64,000 nt of DNA from Lactobacillus sp. W8174. Lineage in GTDB: Bacteria; Bacillota; Bacilli; Lactobacillales; Lactobacillaceae. Below, one piece after another: positions 8,342-18,002 of the stretch. Made by a program: the position numbers and the translations under genes. The stretch spans positions 124,001 through 188,000 of the forward strand of contig NZ_JACFRN010000005.1 in the NCBI RefSeq assembly GCF_016100975.1, given 5' to 3'. The number at the start of each line of letters is the position of its first letter. Position 1 is the stretch's first letter. Under the pieces are notes generated by a model that did not search any database, was not told where the DNA came from, and saw only the letters and a program-made list of their open reading frames with translations.

Positions 8342-8718
8342 AATTTTTCTTTATTCTCCTGAATTAAACGTGAATTTAATAAATAAGAAACTTGATACTT
8401 TTCAGCTAAACGACTTAAAAATGGACCCAATTCATCTTCTGTTGGTGATAATTCTTGCAATAAATGTAAGTAAGTTTGCTTTTCCTCTGACGTACAAGTT
8501 TTCTTAAAGTAGCCCCAGATATGTTGATAGGCGTTGGTTAAGGTTTTAACTGTTGGAATTTGACTGGCTGCTTTTTCTAATAAGTTCTTGAATTCGATAT
8601 TCTTTTGCTCTGACCATTCGTTGTCTTTAGCCAGCAGCCTAATCTGCTCATAGCACTGTTGCGAATGAGCCATTACCCAATATTTATTATAGGCCCACTC
8701 TTCTTGCCATTTTTCCAT
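8338..8718 (-). CDS. DUF1722 (YbgA-like) protein
   Basis: The protein has about 126 residues; the KYWVMAHSQQCYEQI core and the helical remainder fit DUF1722, the domain of E. coli YbgA. Its function is not firmly known; in other bacteria the domain is found near photolyase and other repair genes. The frame is open from 8745, but AGGAC 8 bases before the ATG at 8718 makes that the better start (MEKWQEEW). It follows the Vsr-like gene by about 40 bases and overlaps the Pyr_excise-like gene by 4, which fits a small DNA-maintenance unit. Confidence 0.75.
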   Translation of the reverse strand: MEKWQEEWAYNKYWVMAHSQQCYEQIRLLAKDNEWSEQKNIEFKNLLEKAASQIPTVKTLTNAYQHIWGYFKKTCTSEEKQTYLHLLQELSPTEDELGPFLSRLAEKYQVSYLLNSRLIQENKEKL

Positions 8719-8759
8719 TTTCATTTGTCCTATTTTTTCGTGCATTTACATGTATAGTT

Positions 8760-9197
8760 TTATTTTACAATAATTTTTTTCTGTATTTCGTTAACAATTT
8801 GAAAGACACAATAGTCTACATCCTTTAAAACTTCATGCTTTTCCCAAAACCTTAAAACTATCCAACCCATGTTTGCTAATTTTAAATTGACTTCTCTGTC
8901 ACGTTTCATGTTGTTACTTATCTTTTTTATCCAAAATTCTCTATTTTTATGAACTCTTTTTCCTGAAGCAATTTCATCAAAATTATAGCCATGCCAAAAT
9001 TCCCCATCAACAAAAATAGCAATTTTATATTTGGTAATTGCTATGTCAGGTTTACCTAGAAGTTTTTTGTAATTTCTAAAATATCTAATTCCTTTATGCC
9101 ACAGTTCTTTTCCTAATAAAGTTTCTGCTTTACCTCCTGTAGATTTTATCTTCGACATCATTTTAGATCTGTATTCATTCGTTTCCATTATTTGCAT
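8760..9197 (-). CDS. vsr: Vsr-type very-short-patch-repair endonuclease
   Basis: This 145-residue protein matches Vsr in order: RSKMMSKI near the N-terminus, LLGKPDIAI with the catalytic Asp at 51, IFVDGEFWHG (61-70), REFWIKKI (86-93), NMKRDRE and GWIVLRFWE. Vsr nicks next to T:G mismatches that arise by deamination of 5-methylcytosine, which fits its place after a C5 methyltransferase; in other systems Vsr-fold nucleases act as the restriction enzyme. The cysteines that bind structural zinc in E. coli Vsr are missing (GEFWHGYNF, FWEKHE). Start choice between 9197 and 9188 is uncertain because the ribosome site is poor. Confidence 0.88.
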   Translation of the reverse strand: MQIMETNEYRSKMMSKIKSTGGKAETLLGKELWHKGIRYFRNYKKLLGKPDIAITKYKIAIFVDGEFWHGYNFDEIASGKRVHKNREFWIKKISNNMKRDREVNLKLANMGWIVLRFWEKHEVLKDVDYCVFQIVNEIQKKIIVK

Positions 9198-9339
9198 CTT
9201 TACCGTTGATAAGTACTGTTAATACATTATTTTATATAAATTAAGTTTATTTACGCAATTATAAAATGCGCTTATTTGAAAGTAATTAAACGTTTTACGT
9301 CAAAAATAAATTTTATTTTAAAATTAAAAAATTTGGCTT

Positions 9340-10587
9340 TCATAGCGAAAATTGTTTAAGAGATATAAATACAGCTTTAGCTATTTTTTTTGATAGCATA
9401 GGGGGGACAGCATTACCAATTTGTTCATAAGCAGCAGTTCTTGAGTTTTCAAAATAGTAATCATCAGGAAATCCTTGAATTCTTGCTGCCTCGCGAACAG
9501 TTATTGATCGATTTTGAGTTACATCTGGATGAATATAGTGATTACCATCTTTAGCAATATGCGCAACAATTGTATGAGAGGGCCCATCCCAAGGCAAGGC
9601 CTTATATCTATCTAAAAATTCTTTTGTATTTTTATGTGTGATTAATTCTTTATCTAATTCATCATACCTTAGATTTATTCCCTTTTGCTTAGCTTCAGCA
9701 ACAATTTTATATATTTTTAGATCATTTGCATTATTGGGTCTAGATATATTCTGAGTAAGCTGAATTTTATTATTCTTTCGATAATATTTTTTTTCAATAT
9801 AACTAACTTTATCAGTATACATATTATTAGTCTGTCCAGCTTTTAGCTTTGGCAATCCTGTAAAAGCTTCCTTAACTGTTAATGGGTTTTCTTTCATAGC
9901 TTCAAAATTTTTAAAAAAGATTTGTGGAAGTCTTGGATAAACTTTTTGAGCTCCAAAAATAATTATTCTCTCACGTATCTGTGGGACGCCGAAATCCGCT
10001 GCATTAATGACTTGAAATTCTAAATTATAGCCAGCTTTTTCAAATTCTTTTTGCATTTTAGGAAACAATAATTCATTACTTGTATCTCTAAAACTTAGTA
10101 ACCCTTTAACATTTTCAAAAACAAAAAAAGTTGGTTTATATTTTTTTAAAAAACGGATGTAATACTTATACAAATATATTCTTTTATCTTTTGATTTTTT
10201 TGAAGCGTTCCTTGAACGTCCTATTGTAGAATAAGCCTGACAAGGAGGACCGCCAATAATACCTGTTATATTTTCTTTTCTATTTAATTCCTGATCTATT
10301 TCATGAAAAATACTCTGGATATTCTTATTATTTATTTCGATATTAAGAGTTTTTCTTAATACCTTTTTGGGAACAACAGAATATATTTTTTTTTCACTAA
10401 TTTTGCCTTTTAAAAAATCATAATACTTATCTATCATATTATGATTTGAGAAATAATAAAAAGAATCTCTCAGCCTTAAAGTTTCACAAGCTGCATTCTC
10501 CTTCTCCACATGTTTAACAATTCTAAATTCTTTTCTAAATCCTTCAGTGAGTCCACCTGCACCAGAGAATAAATCAATTATTTGCAA
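9340..10587 (-). CDS. DNA (cytosine-5) methyltransferase
   Basis: This 415-residue enzyme has all main C5 motifs: DLFSGAGGLTEGF (5-17, AdoMet site), GGPPCQAYS (112-120, nucleophile Cys116), FENVKG (157-162), QIRER (203-207), a late ITVREAARIQGFP and QIGNAVPP near the C-terminus. The target domain lies between motifs VIII and IX and gives no specificity by eye. It lies 48 bases after the GHKL ATPase gene and 142 bases before the Vsr gene, all on one strand, as in restriction-modification loci that carry MutL/MORC-like ATPases. Confidence 0.95.
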   Translation of the reverse strand: MQIIDLFSGAGGLTEGFRKEFRIVKHVEKENAACETLRLRDSFYYFSNHNMIDKYYDFLKGKISEKKIYSVVPKKVLRKTLNIEINNKNIQSIFHEIDQELNRKENITGIIGGPPCQAYSTIGRSRNASKKSKDKRIYLYKYYIRFLKKYKPTFFVFENVKGLLSFRDTSNELLFPKMQKEFEKAGYNLEFQVINAADFGVPQIRERIIIFGAQKVYPRLPQIFFKNFEAMKENPLTVKEAFTGLPKLKAGQTNNMYTDKVSYIEKKYYRKNNKIQLTQNISRPNNANDLKIYKIVAEAKQKGINLRYDELDKELITHKNTKEFLDRYKALPWDGPSHTIVAHIAKDGNHYIHPDVTQNRSITVREAARIQGFPDDYYFENSRTAAYEQIGNAVPPMLSKKIAKAVFISLKQFSL

Positions 10588-10635
10588 CTAATTACCCTTT
10601 CATTTAAAACATATGTTTAATAAATTAAAGCTTTT

Positions 10636-12426
10636 TTAAATATAATTAAAAGCTTCTAAAAAAACTGGGCATAATTCTTCCCAGTATGATTTTAATATTT
10701 TGAATTTTGGAAAATCATTTGGATCATGCATTAACTCATCTAGTCCATTAATTATATCTAAACTTTGAAAATCATGTTTATAATATCCTAAGTTTTTTCT
10801 TGAAGAAAAAGCTTTTTTCAAATCTAAAAATTCTATCATTGCGTTTAACCTTGTACTCAGAGATAAATTACAAATCCATCTATTGCTGACAACAGTATTT
10901 TTCTTCATTTTAGTTGAAATACTATTTAAATCAGTAATATTATTCTTATTTTTTATAAGAATTTCACAAGTTGTGGCCTCAAGAATTGCTCGTAAAAGCA
11001 AGCCTTCTGATATTATATAATTATCTTCATCTTTCATTCTACTTGCTAAACTAACGGCTTCTTCACGAATTCTTCTTATTTTGTCGTTTATTTCTTTAGG
11101 AACAGTAAAATTATGTGGGATCAAATCGCTATATACACTATTATCCATTACATATGCATCACTATTCTTTAATATTTTTTCAAAATATACTTTTTTGTCT
11201 TCTTTTTTTACTTTTTCTTCTCCCTTTCCAAAAACTTCTCGAAATGCATCGATGTTGCTTTTATCCTTTTCTGAAAAGTTAATAGAACTATTTACTTTTT
11301 TATATAATTCGCTCTGACTAAAAATATCATCCAATTCTTTTTTATTTTTTTCTTTAGCTTCGTTATGTCTTTCTTTTCTCCATTTTCCACCTATAATATT
11401 AATAAGTTTTTGCATCGCTTCTTTAATATTTAACAGTTTCCTATCATTTTCCCACATTACAGATTGCCTATCTGTAGATATATTATCCGTACGGTTATCT
11501 TTATCTATAAAGTCCATATTAAAATATCCTGCTGCATAACTATAGAATAAATCATTGGCTCTATTTGAAAATTGGTAAGTAAGCGTATCGCCTACTAATT
11601 TACCACGGACTAATATACCAAAACCTTGATCACGTGCATTTAAGGGTTTCACAGAAGTATATACTACTCCAGTTACTTTTTTTCTTTTCAATTCCTCTAG
11701 TGCTTTGTTTTTTTTGATTTCTTTCTTAAAATCCTCTGGAAATTTGTAGGTTGCCTGGATATCTTTAGGTTTAATGCTTTCTAAATGTGTATTTTCATCT
11801 ATTTCTTTCTTATTCCCCTTTTCATCACATAAAACTACTAAAAATTCTTTTCTTGAATATTTGGAGAATCTTCTTGCCAATGAATGAGACAGTTGATTTA
11901 TATTCATTATATTAACAATTGAAAGATCCTTCATCACGAATGTAGTTCCATCACGTTCATTATTACCAGCTTTTTGGTTATATAATATAGTTTTCGGATG
12001 ATATTGCTTGTTACTGTTTGTTTTTTTAATTTTTCTGTGATCCATTAAAAATGAGTTTACTAAACCATTTTTTATACTAGTAACCTCTATCACATTAGCT
12101 ATGCCAAAAAGTGCTAGTTTTCCAAGTCCTTTTTTCCCAGTAACCGCTCTCCTTTTATTAGCAGAATACGCTCTTCCATTTATTCTTCTATTTTTATAAA
12201 CAGTCAAGAAATCTTGATTTAACTCTTGATAGGTCATTCCATCGCCATTATCAGAGACAGTTATTTCTTTTTCTTTATAATTAATAGAAATTTTTACTTT
12301 AGTAGCATCAGCATCCCAAGAATTAGAAATTAGCTCTTCTAGTGCTTCTGGTAGTTGTTTATATAAACTAATTCCTAAACTATCAATTATATTTGCAGAA
12401 ATAGATAACGTAAAATCGTCTTTCAT
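10636..12426 (-). CDS. MORC/MutL-like GHKL ATPase of a restriction-modification-type locus
   Basis: This 596-residue protein opens with a GHKL ATPase domain: EELISNSWDADA (N-box, Asn35), VSDNGDGM (57-64), the glycine-rich lid GKKGLGK (97-103) and GTTF (160-163). Its sequence after the N-box is closer to Hsp90/MutL/MORC proteins than to sensor kinases, and there is no phospho-acceptor or membrane segment. The C-terminal half is lysine-rich and helical and resembles no nuclease I can name. GHKL ATPases of this kind are known beside C5 methyltransferases and Vsr-like nucleases, where they probably act as ATP-driven clamps. AGGTGGG before the ATG supports the start. Confidence 0.85.
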   Translation of the reverse strand: MKDDFTLSISANIIDSLGISLYKQLPEALEELISNSWDADATKVKISINYKEKEITVSDNGDGMTYQELNQDFLTVYKNRRINGRAYSANKRRAVTGKKGLGKLALFGIANVIEVTSIKNGLVNSFLMDHRKIKKTNSNKQYHPKTILYNQKAGNNERDGTTFVMKDLSIVNIMNINQLSHSLARRFSKYSRKEFLVVLCDEKGNKKEIDENTHLESIKPKDIQATYKFPEDFKKEIKKNKALEELKRKKVTGVVYTSVKPLNARDQGFGILVRGKLVGDTLTYQFSNRANDLFYSYAAGYFNMDFIDKDNRTDNISTDRQSVMWENDRKLLNIKEAMQKLINIIGGKWRKERHNEAKEKNKKELDDIFSQSELYKKVNSSINFSEKDKSNIDAFREVFGKGEEKVKKEDKKVYFEKILKNSDAYVMDNSVYSDLIPHNFTVPKEINDKIRRIREEAVSLASRMKDEDNYIISEGLLLRAILEATTCEILIKNKNNITDLNSISTKMKKNTVVSNRWICNLSLSTRLNAMIEFLDLKKAFSSRKNLGYYKHDFQSLDIINGLDELMHDPNDFPKFKILKSYWEELCPVFLEAFNYI

Positions 12427-12446
12427 TATGATAACCCACCTATATT

Positions 12447-12476
12447 TATATAATCTATAAATTTAATATACATCAA
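12447..12476 (-). promoter_or_regulatory. Candidate promoter of the GHKL-methyltransferase unit
   Basis: A minus-strand TTGATG (12471-12476) is followed, 18 bases on, by TATATA (12447-12452) about 20 bases before the start codon. An overlapping TTGAAC further upstream is an alternative -35. Confidence 0.4.
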
Positions 12477-13007
12477 AGTAATGTTCAAAGTAAAATAAAA
12501 CTTTATTTATGATATTAAAAAAATTTACAAACATTAAAAAATATTTCAAAAATGTATAATAATAAATAGACGGTTTATTTGACCTCGGATAATGATTTTT
12601 TAGATATAATTTTTAATTTAAATCATCACTATATTATAGCAATAAATAAATGCAGTACTATAATATAAAGAAATATAGATGAACTTTTTAGTGTGAATTA
12701 GATTTACAATAATATTCTGTATTACAGTTTTTATAAGGTACCTTTGTTTTTTTATAATAAAGAAATGATTTTATTGTCAGATAAATAAAATGTTAATATT
12801 CGTATTTCTATTAACTTATCAACAAAACGTGATACTAGCATTTTTCAAAATAGAAATAGATACACTCTTCTACAGAAGAAACTTATTATTTTGATTTCAG
12901 TTTTTTATCTGCCAAATTAAATCATCATGATGGCTTTTATATTATTCTCTGTTTTAGATTTTTGCTTGATAAAGCCATTTCCTTACTAAAAGAATAATTT
13001 TCAACAC

Positions 13008-13038
13008 AAAAAGTCCGCAAACTATTTACGGACTTTTT
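13008..13038. terminator. Strong bidirectional terminator
   Basis: A perfect stem AAAAAGTCCG...CGGACTTTTT encloses an 11-base loop. On the minus strand it is the first good terminator after rlmD, about 280 bases past its stop. It would shield the island from core transcription. Confidence 0.85.
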
Positions 13039-13316
13039 TATTAAACCTAAATTCATAATTAAATAATCTGGTATCTAAATGAATTTAAAATAATAACTTA
13101 TATTACCCTGAAAAGACCTAATTTGGGAAACAGAATATCTCAAAATTTTTTGATGTATGGACTCAGCCTATTTTTGTCCCAAATGTAGGAAACTTTAATT
13201 AGCAACAGAGCTTAATCAATTTTTTTATAATAGTAGTTAATAACAGTTTTTACAATTCAGAAAATGAATGAGAGACTTTCATGACTATTTTTTATTTTTA
13301 ATAATTTCAAAAGTTA

Positions 13317-14666
13317 TTACTTCATCCGTTCCAGCACCGTCACCGCCTCTACATGCGGTGTTTGTGGAAACATGTCAACAGGATCAATTTGACTAAAGGT
13401 GTATCCTTCATTCATAAATTCCTGCAAATCACGAATCATGGTTGCGGGATTGCATGAGATATAAACAATTTTCTTTGGACTAGTTTTTACTGCTGCCTCA
13501 ATAAATTCTGACGTTAATCCTTTTCGTGGTGGGTCGACAAAGATAATATCAGCTTTCATCCCCTTAGCAGCCCATCTTGGCATCACTTCTTCAGCTTTAC
13601 CAGTAACGTATTTCGCATTATTGATACCATTCAACTTAGCATTATTATTGGCATCTTTCACCGCGTCAGACACACTTTCAATTCCACGGACCGATTTAAC
13701 GTGTTTAGCAACACTTAAACCAATAGTTCCAATACCAGAATAAGCATCAATCACGATATCATCAGGCTTTAAATCAGCTTTTTTGATAGCTAAATCATAT
13801 AGGCGGGGAGTTTGCAGTGAATTAATTTGAAAGAAACTCTCAGGGGAAATCTTAAACTTAACATCACCTATTTGATCCGTAATTTGTGGTTTACCAAAGA
13901 TCAAATAATCAACTTTGCCCAAGATAACGTTGGTCTTCTTCGGGTTATAGTTCAAGACTAAGCTAGTAACACCGTCAATTTGCTTAATTGCATCAGCCAC
14001 TTTAGGTAGTTGCGGAAAATCCTTGTGCAGACAAACCAAGATGACCATAATTTCACCAGTCGCTTTACTGCGGCGAATGTCCAAGTATCTGACTTCACCC
14101 TGATTACGAATTTCATCGTAAGCTGGAACACGATATTGTCTTAAAATGTCACGCACAGCAACTAAAACGCGGTCAATTTCAGGATCAGTAGTAAAGAAAT
14201 TAGTCAGTGGCACTAAATCATGTGAGTGCTTTCTGAAAAAGCCAATTTCAAGCTGGCCCTTAACTTCACGAACAGGCACTTGTGCCTTGTTACGATAGCC
14301 AGTTTGTTCTGGACTAGGCAAGGTCTCTCCCACTTTTACATCATCTAAATGTGCTTTTTGCAGTAAATTTACTACTTGATTACGTTTAAATTCCAGTTGT
14401 TTATCGTATTTAACGTGTGCTAAAGATGCCAAGCCGGTTTGCACCCACTGGTTGAGCTTAATATCAACCCGGTCAGAACTTTCCTTAATGATTTGCTCGA
14501 TTTTAGCAAAAGCAAAACTCTTTTTGACTTTTAAGATCTTGGCTTCTACCGTTTCTCCCGGTAAAGCATTGTTAACGAATACCGTCATCCCTTCATAATG
14601 GGCTACTCCCATAGCTTCATATGATAAGTCGGTAATTTCAAGTTTAATTATTTGATTTTTTTCCAT
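13317..14666 (-). CDS. rlmD: 23S rRNA (uracil-5-)-methyltransferase, RlmD/RumA family
   Basis: This 449-residue enzyme has an N-terminal TRAM RNA-binding domain (about 5-60) and a C-terminal AdoMet methyltransferase with DAYSGIGTIGLSVA, FVDPPRKG and the catalytic-cysteine motif YISCNPATM. It ends with the family's typical PQTPHVEAVTVLER. It methylates a uracil of 23S rRNA (U1939 or U747 type; Gram-positive RlmCD does both). The iron-sulfur cysteines of E. coli RlmD are not evident. An upstream ATG exists at 14738, but AAAGGAC just before 14666 and the family N-terminus favour 14666. It faces away from the Bax-inhibitor-like gene. Confidence 0.92.
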   Translation of the reverse strand: MEKNQIIKLEITDLSYEAMGVAHYEGMTVFVNNALPGETVEAKILKVKKSFAFAKIEQIIKESSDRVDIKLNQWVQTGLASLAHVKYDKQLEFKRNQVVNLLQKAHLDDVKVGETLPSPEQTGYRNKAQVPVREVKGQLEIGFFRKHSHDLVPLTNFFTTDPEIDRVLVAVRDILRQYRVPAYDEIRNQGEVRYLDIRRSKATGEIMVILVCLHKDFPQLPKVADAIKQIDGVTSLVLNYNPKKTNVILGKVDYLIFGKPQITDQIGDVKFKISPESFFQINSLQTPRLYDLAIKKADLKPDDIVIDAYSGIGTIGLSVAKHVKSVRGIESVSDAVKDANNNAKLNGINNAKYVTGKAEEVMPRWAAKGMKADIIFVDPPRKGLTSEFIEAAVKTSPKKIVYISCNPATMIRDLQEFMNEGYTFSQIDPVDMFPQTPHVEAVTVLERMK

Positions 14667-14839
14667 ATTTTGTCCTTTTTTACAAACACTAATTAATATA
14701 TCTATTTTACTAAAAATCCCAACAAAAGTAATGTACATGCCGTATTCTTAATATTGAATTAATTTCAGTTTTTTCCCTTCACACTTACTTTACTCTGTGT
14801 TACTTTTAATACTAATCAATTAAAGAAAGGACGTTTTTC

Positions 14840-15550
14840 ATGAATAATTATGATACCAATTCAGATAGGCGCCAAATCCACACCATCTCCGAAACTAATA
14901 CTTTTTTAACTAAAATGTATGCTCTCATGGGTGGTGCCGTGCTGATTTCTGCATTAGCTGCTTACTTAACAATGACCGTATTCAGAAGCGCTGTGATGAA
15001 TATGCCAGTGGCCATGATGTGGCTCATTTTATTTGTACCTTTTGGCTTATCAATGGGAATTAGCTTTAAGGCAGATCGTAGTCCAGTTGCCAGTTTAGTA
15101 ATGTTAACAATATTATCAGCAATTTACGGCTTTGAGTTTGCTTTAATTGCCGGCTTTTATACCGGCACCCAAATCACCACTGCTTTTGTTTCAGCAGCTG
15201 CCGTGTTTATTGCCATGGCCTTGTTTGGTACTTTTACTAAAAGAGATCTTAGCAACTGGAATTCATACTTGAGTGCTGCTTTACTTGGTTTCGTTGTTGC
15301 CTGGGCAGTTAATATGTTTTTACGTAGCCCTGCCGTTACCTATGTCTTCTCATTTATCGGTGTCATTCTTTTCACGGGCTTAGTTGCCAGTGATGCTAAC
15401 AGAATGAAAGCAATTTACAGTAATTACGGTGATCAAGTTTCAACTAATGGCTTAGCAGTTCTCGGTGCATTGCAACTTTACCTTGATTTCATTAATATTT
15501 TTATGTTCTTGCTAGAAATCTTTGGTGGCAGTGGCAATAGCCGCAACTAA
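14840..15550 (+). CDS. Bax inhibitor-1 (YccA/YetJ-like) membrane protein
   Basis: This 236-residue protein has about seven hydrophobic segments and the family's C-terminal signature (DANRMKAIY, ALQLYLDFINIFMFLL). Bacterial members such as YetJ are pH-sensitive calcium-leak channels; the function here is by family only. AAAGAAAGGACG precedes the ATG. It is a single-gene unit with its own terminator and divergent from rlmD across a 173-base gap. Confidence 0.9.
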   Translation: MNNYDTNSDRRQIHTISETNTFLTKMYALMGGAVLISALAAYLTMTVFRSAVMNMPVAMMWLILFVPFGLSMGISFKADRSPVASLVMLTILSAIYGFEFALIAGFYTGTQITTAFVSAAAVFIAMALFGTFTKRDLSNWNSYLSAALLGFVVAWAVNMFLRSPAVTYVFSFIGVILFTGLVASDANRMKAIYSNYGDQVSTNGLAVLGALQLYLDFINIFMFLLEIFGGSGNSRN

Positions 15551-15569
15551 TAGATTTTATTAACAAGCA

Positions 15570-15605
15570 AAAAGAGCAGCTGCTATTAATGGCAGTTGCT
15601 CTTTC
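15570..15605. terminator. Bidirectional terminator between the Bax-inhibitor-like gene and dagK
   Basis: The stem AAAGAGCAGCTGC...GGCAGTTGCTCTTT sits between two convergent genes. It closes both the plus-strand gene and the long pcrA-to-dagK run on the minus strand. Confidence 0.9.
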
Positions 15606-15617
15606 TTTGTGTTTTAA

Positions 15618-16538
15618 TTATTCACCAACAAAAAATTCAATTCGTTGTTGTAAATTTTTAAAGGTAACAGGACAATAATCACCAATTTCACCATCAAGGT
15701 TAACTGGCAACTTCTCTCCCTTGCTTTTACCCATTAATTCAATCTTTAAGCTACGTGTCTTGGTATAAATAATGTTTGGGTCATCAACATGCTTGCCGTT
15801 TAATGCCAAAGCCATCAATTTCAGTAATTTTACTGGATCAGACGGCTTAACAATTATTAGTTGGAATAAACCATCACTTAGTTCAGCATCAGGCATTATT
15901 TGTTCAAAACCACCAATAGAATTGGTCATTCCGAGCAATAGCATTGAAAGCTTGCCCTCATATACGCCCTCATCATATGTTAGACGCAGTTCATTTTCAG
16001 TTAAATGAGGCAACATTTCAGCACCTTTAATTAAATAGGCGGTATAACCCAGAGCAGATTTTACTTCTGAAGGAACTCCATAGGTTAATTCAGTTAGTGA
16101 ACCACAAGCTGCAATATTGACGAAATACTGAATATCTTTGGCAAAAGTTGCTTGACCAATGTCCATTTTACGAGTTTTATTTTTGAGAATAACTTTTGTC
16201 GCTTCGGCAATATCATTTCGTGGAATATGTAGAGCACGAGCATAATCATTAGTTGTACCGGCAGGAATAATTGCCATCTTAGGTCTTTTCTCTAAATAAG
16301 CAATGCCGTTTACTACTTCATTGATAGTGCCATCACCACCAGCGGCAACAATCAATTCAAAACCTTCATTAGCTACTCGAGTTGCTTCTTTTTGCGCACT
16401 CTGCTTTTCCGGCTTAGTTCTAAATGCACTTGCCTCATATCCAGCTTGTTCCAAAACGTCCAATATATCCGCGACATTTTTAGGCATCTGTTCGTGACCA
16501 GATACAGGATTATAGATCAATCTTGCTTTTTCAGTCAT
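15618..16538 (-). CDS. dagK: Diacylglycerol kinase, DagK/DgkB family lipid kinase
   Basis: This 306-residue protein has the DAGK catalytic motif GGDGT (67-71), an N-terminal IYNPVSG phosphate loop, PAGTTNDYA and NLDGEIG near the C-terminus. It phosphorylates diacylglycerol, recycling the lipid left by lipoteichoic acid synthesis. It begins 30 bases after gatB and is the last gene of the pcrA-ligA-camS-gatCAB run, an order common in lactobacilli. Confidence 0.93.
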   Translation of the reverse strand: MTEKARLIYNPVSGHEQMPKNVADILDVLEQAGYEASAFRTKPEKQSAQKEATRVANEGFELIVAAGGDGTINEVVNGIAYLEKRPKMAIIPAGTTNDYARALHIPRNDIAEATKVILKNKTRKMDIGQATFAKDIQYFVNIAACGSLTELTYGVPSEVKSALGYTAYLIKGAEMLPHLTENELRLTYDEGVYEGKLSMLLLGMTNSIGGFEQIMPDAELSDGLFQLIIVKPSDPVKLLKLMALALNGKHVDDPNIIYTKTRSLKIELMGKSKGEKLPVNLDGEIGDYCPVTFKNLQQRIEFFVGE

Positions 16539-16568
16539 AATTTCTACCCTTATTATTTCAAAACTTAC

Positions 16569-17999
16569 TTAACGCTTCTGCAATTCTTCATTCAGCAACT
16601 TATTAATTACCTTTGGATTTGCCTTGCCCCTGGTCTGTTTCATCAACTGGCCGACAAGATAGCCAATTGCACGGTCTTTACCGTTCTTAAAGTCTTCTAC
16701 TGATTGTGGGTTGTTATCAACAACTTCTTTAACCATAGGTGCCAAGACGCTGGTATCAGATAACTGCACCATACCTTTGTCTTCAACATATTTCTTAGGA
16801 TCGGTACCATTAGCAATTGTCTCTGCAAAAACCTTTTTAGCAATTTTAGAAGAAATTGTGCCATCTTTAATCAACTTAATCATGGCAGCCAAATGCTCTG
16901 GTGTCAACTTAATATCAGCAAGTTCAACGCGATTATCATTCAAATAACCATTAACTTGGGTATTCATCCAGTTGGCAGCAAGTTGCGGATCAGCTCCAGC
17001 AGCAACAGTCTGATCAAAGAAGTCTGAACTTTCTTTAGTTTGCAGAAGAACATTAGCATCGTATTCTTTTAAACCAAATTCATTCACGTATTGGTTGTAT
17101 CGTTCTTCAGCTGAGCGTGGCAAAGTTGATTTGATTTCATCAATCCACTCTTTGCTGATATGATCAGGAGCAATATCAGGTTCAGGGAAGTAACGGTAAT
17201 CTGCATCGCCTTCTTTGACACGTTCCAAAACAGTTTTACCAGTTGCTTCATCAAAACGCCGAGTTGAAAGTTGCACGCGACCACCAGAAAGGAGAACTTG
17301 TGCTTGCCGCTTTTCTTCATATGCCAAAGATTTACGCACATGTTCAAATGAGTTCAGGTTTTTCATTTCAACTTTAGTACCCAGCTCTTTTTGGCCAGCG
17401 GGTCTAATGGAAATATTGGTATCAACACGCATTGATCCCTCTTCCATCTTAACATCGGAAGCTCCTGTAAACTGAACAATTTTACGTAATTTTTCAAGAT
17501 AGGCATAGCCTTCATCAGGATCAGCAATTTCTGGTTCAGAAACAACTTCAAGTAAAGGAACACCCTGACGGTTTAAGTCAACGTATGAATACCCGTTTGT
17601 ACCATGAGTATTTTTGCCGGCATCTTCCTCGATGTGCATTTCATGAATGCCGATACGCTTTTTCTTACCGTGAGATTCAATTTCAACATAGCCATCACGA
17701 GCTAGTGGTTGGAAAAATTGGGTGATTTGGTAAGCCTTAGGGCTATCTGGGTAATAATAATTTTTCCGATCAAAATGAGTAGTTGGCAAAATATGAGCAT
17801 GTGTTGCCAATGCAACCATAATTCCTAAGCGATAAACGTCTTTGTTAACGTAAGGTAAAACACCCGGCATTGCCCAATCAATTACATTTGTTTCCGTGTT
17901 GGGCTTTGCACCATAACTTACTGGTGAAGGTGAAAAAATCTTACTTTTAGTTTTTAATTCAAAGTGAACTTCGAACCCAATCGTTGATTTAAAATTCAT
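16569..17999 (-). CDS. gatB: Asp-tRNA(Asn)/Glu-tRNA(Gln) amidotransferase subunit B
   Basis: This 476-residue GatB begins with the catalytic core ([16 protein letters not shown], the [11 protein letters not shown] region, [27 protein letters not shown]) and ends with the GatB/YqeY tRNA-binding tail ([18 protein letters not shown]). It activates the mischarged tRNA and accepts ammonia from GatA to make Gln-tRNA and Asn-tRNA. It starts 3 bases after gatA stops, so the subunits are translated together. Confidence 0.97.
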   Translation of the reverse strand: MNFKSTIGFEVHFELKTKSKIFSPSPVSYGAKPNTETNVIDWAMPGVLPYVNKDVYRLGIMVALATHAHILPTTHFDRKNYYYPDSPKAYQITQFFQPLARDGYVEIESHGKKKRIGIHEMHIEEDAGKNTHGTNGYSYVDLNRQGVPLLEVVSEPEIADPDEGYAYLEKLRKIVQFTGASDVKMEEGSMRVDTNISIRPAGQKELGTKVEMKNLNSFEHVRKSLAYEEKRQAQVLLSGGRVQLSTRRFDEATGKTVLERVKEGDADYRYFPEPDIAPDHISKEWIDEIKSTLPRSAEERYNQYVNEFGLKEYDANVLLQTKESSDFFDQTVAAGADPQLAANWMNTQVNGYLNDNRVELADIKLTPEHLAAMIKLIKDGTISSKIAKKVFAETIANGTDPKKYVEDKGMVQLSDTSVLAPMVKEVVDNNPQSVEDFKNGKDRAIGYLVGQLMKQTRGKANPKVINKLLNEELQKR

Positions 18000-18002
18000 C
18001 AG

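Larger units (their letters stand above)
12427..13316. other. 890-base gene-free junction between defence island and core genome
   Basis: I see no convincing coding frame in this very AT-rich stretch. It holds the promoter region of the GHKL gene, a 10-base inverted repeat TATATTATAG/CTATAATATA (12630-12639 and 12658-12667), one strong terminator (13008-13038), and a loosely matched inverted repeat built on TTTGGGA/TCCCAAA (about 13118-13188) that could be a decayed mobile-element end. It probably marks the edge of the acquired island. Confidence 0.6.
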
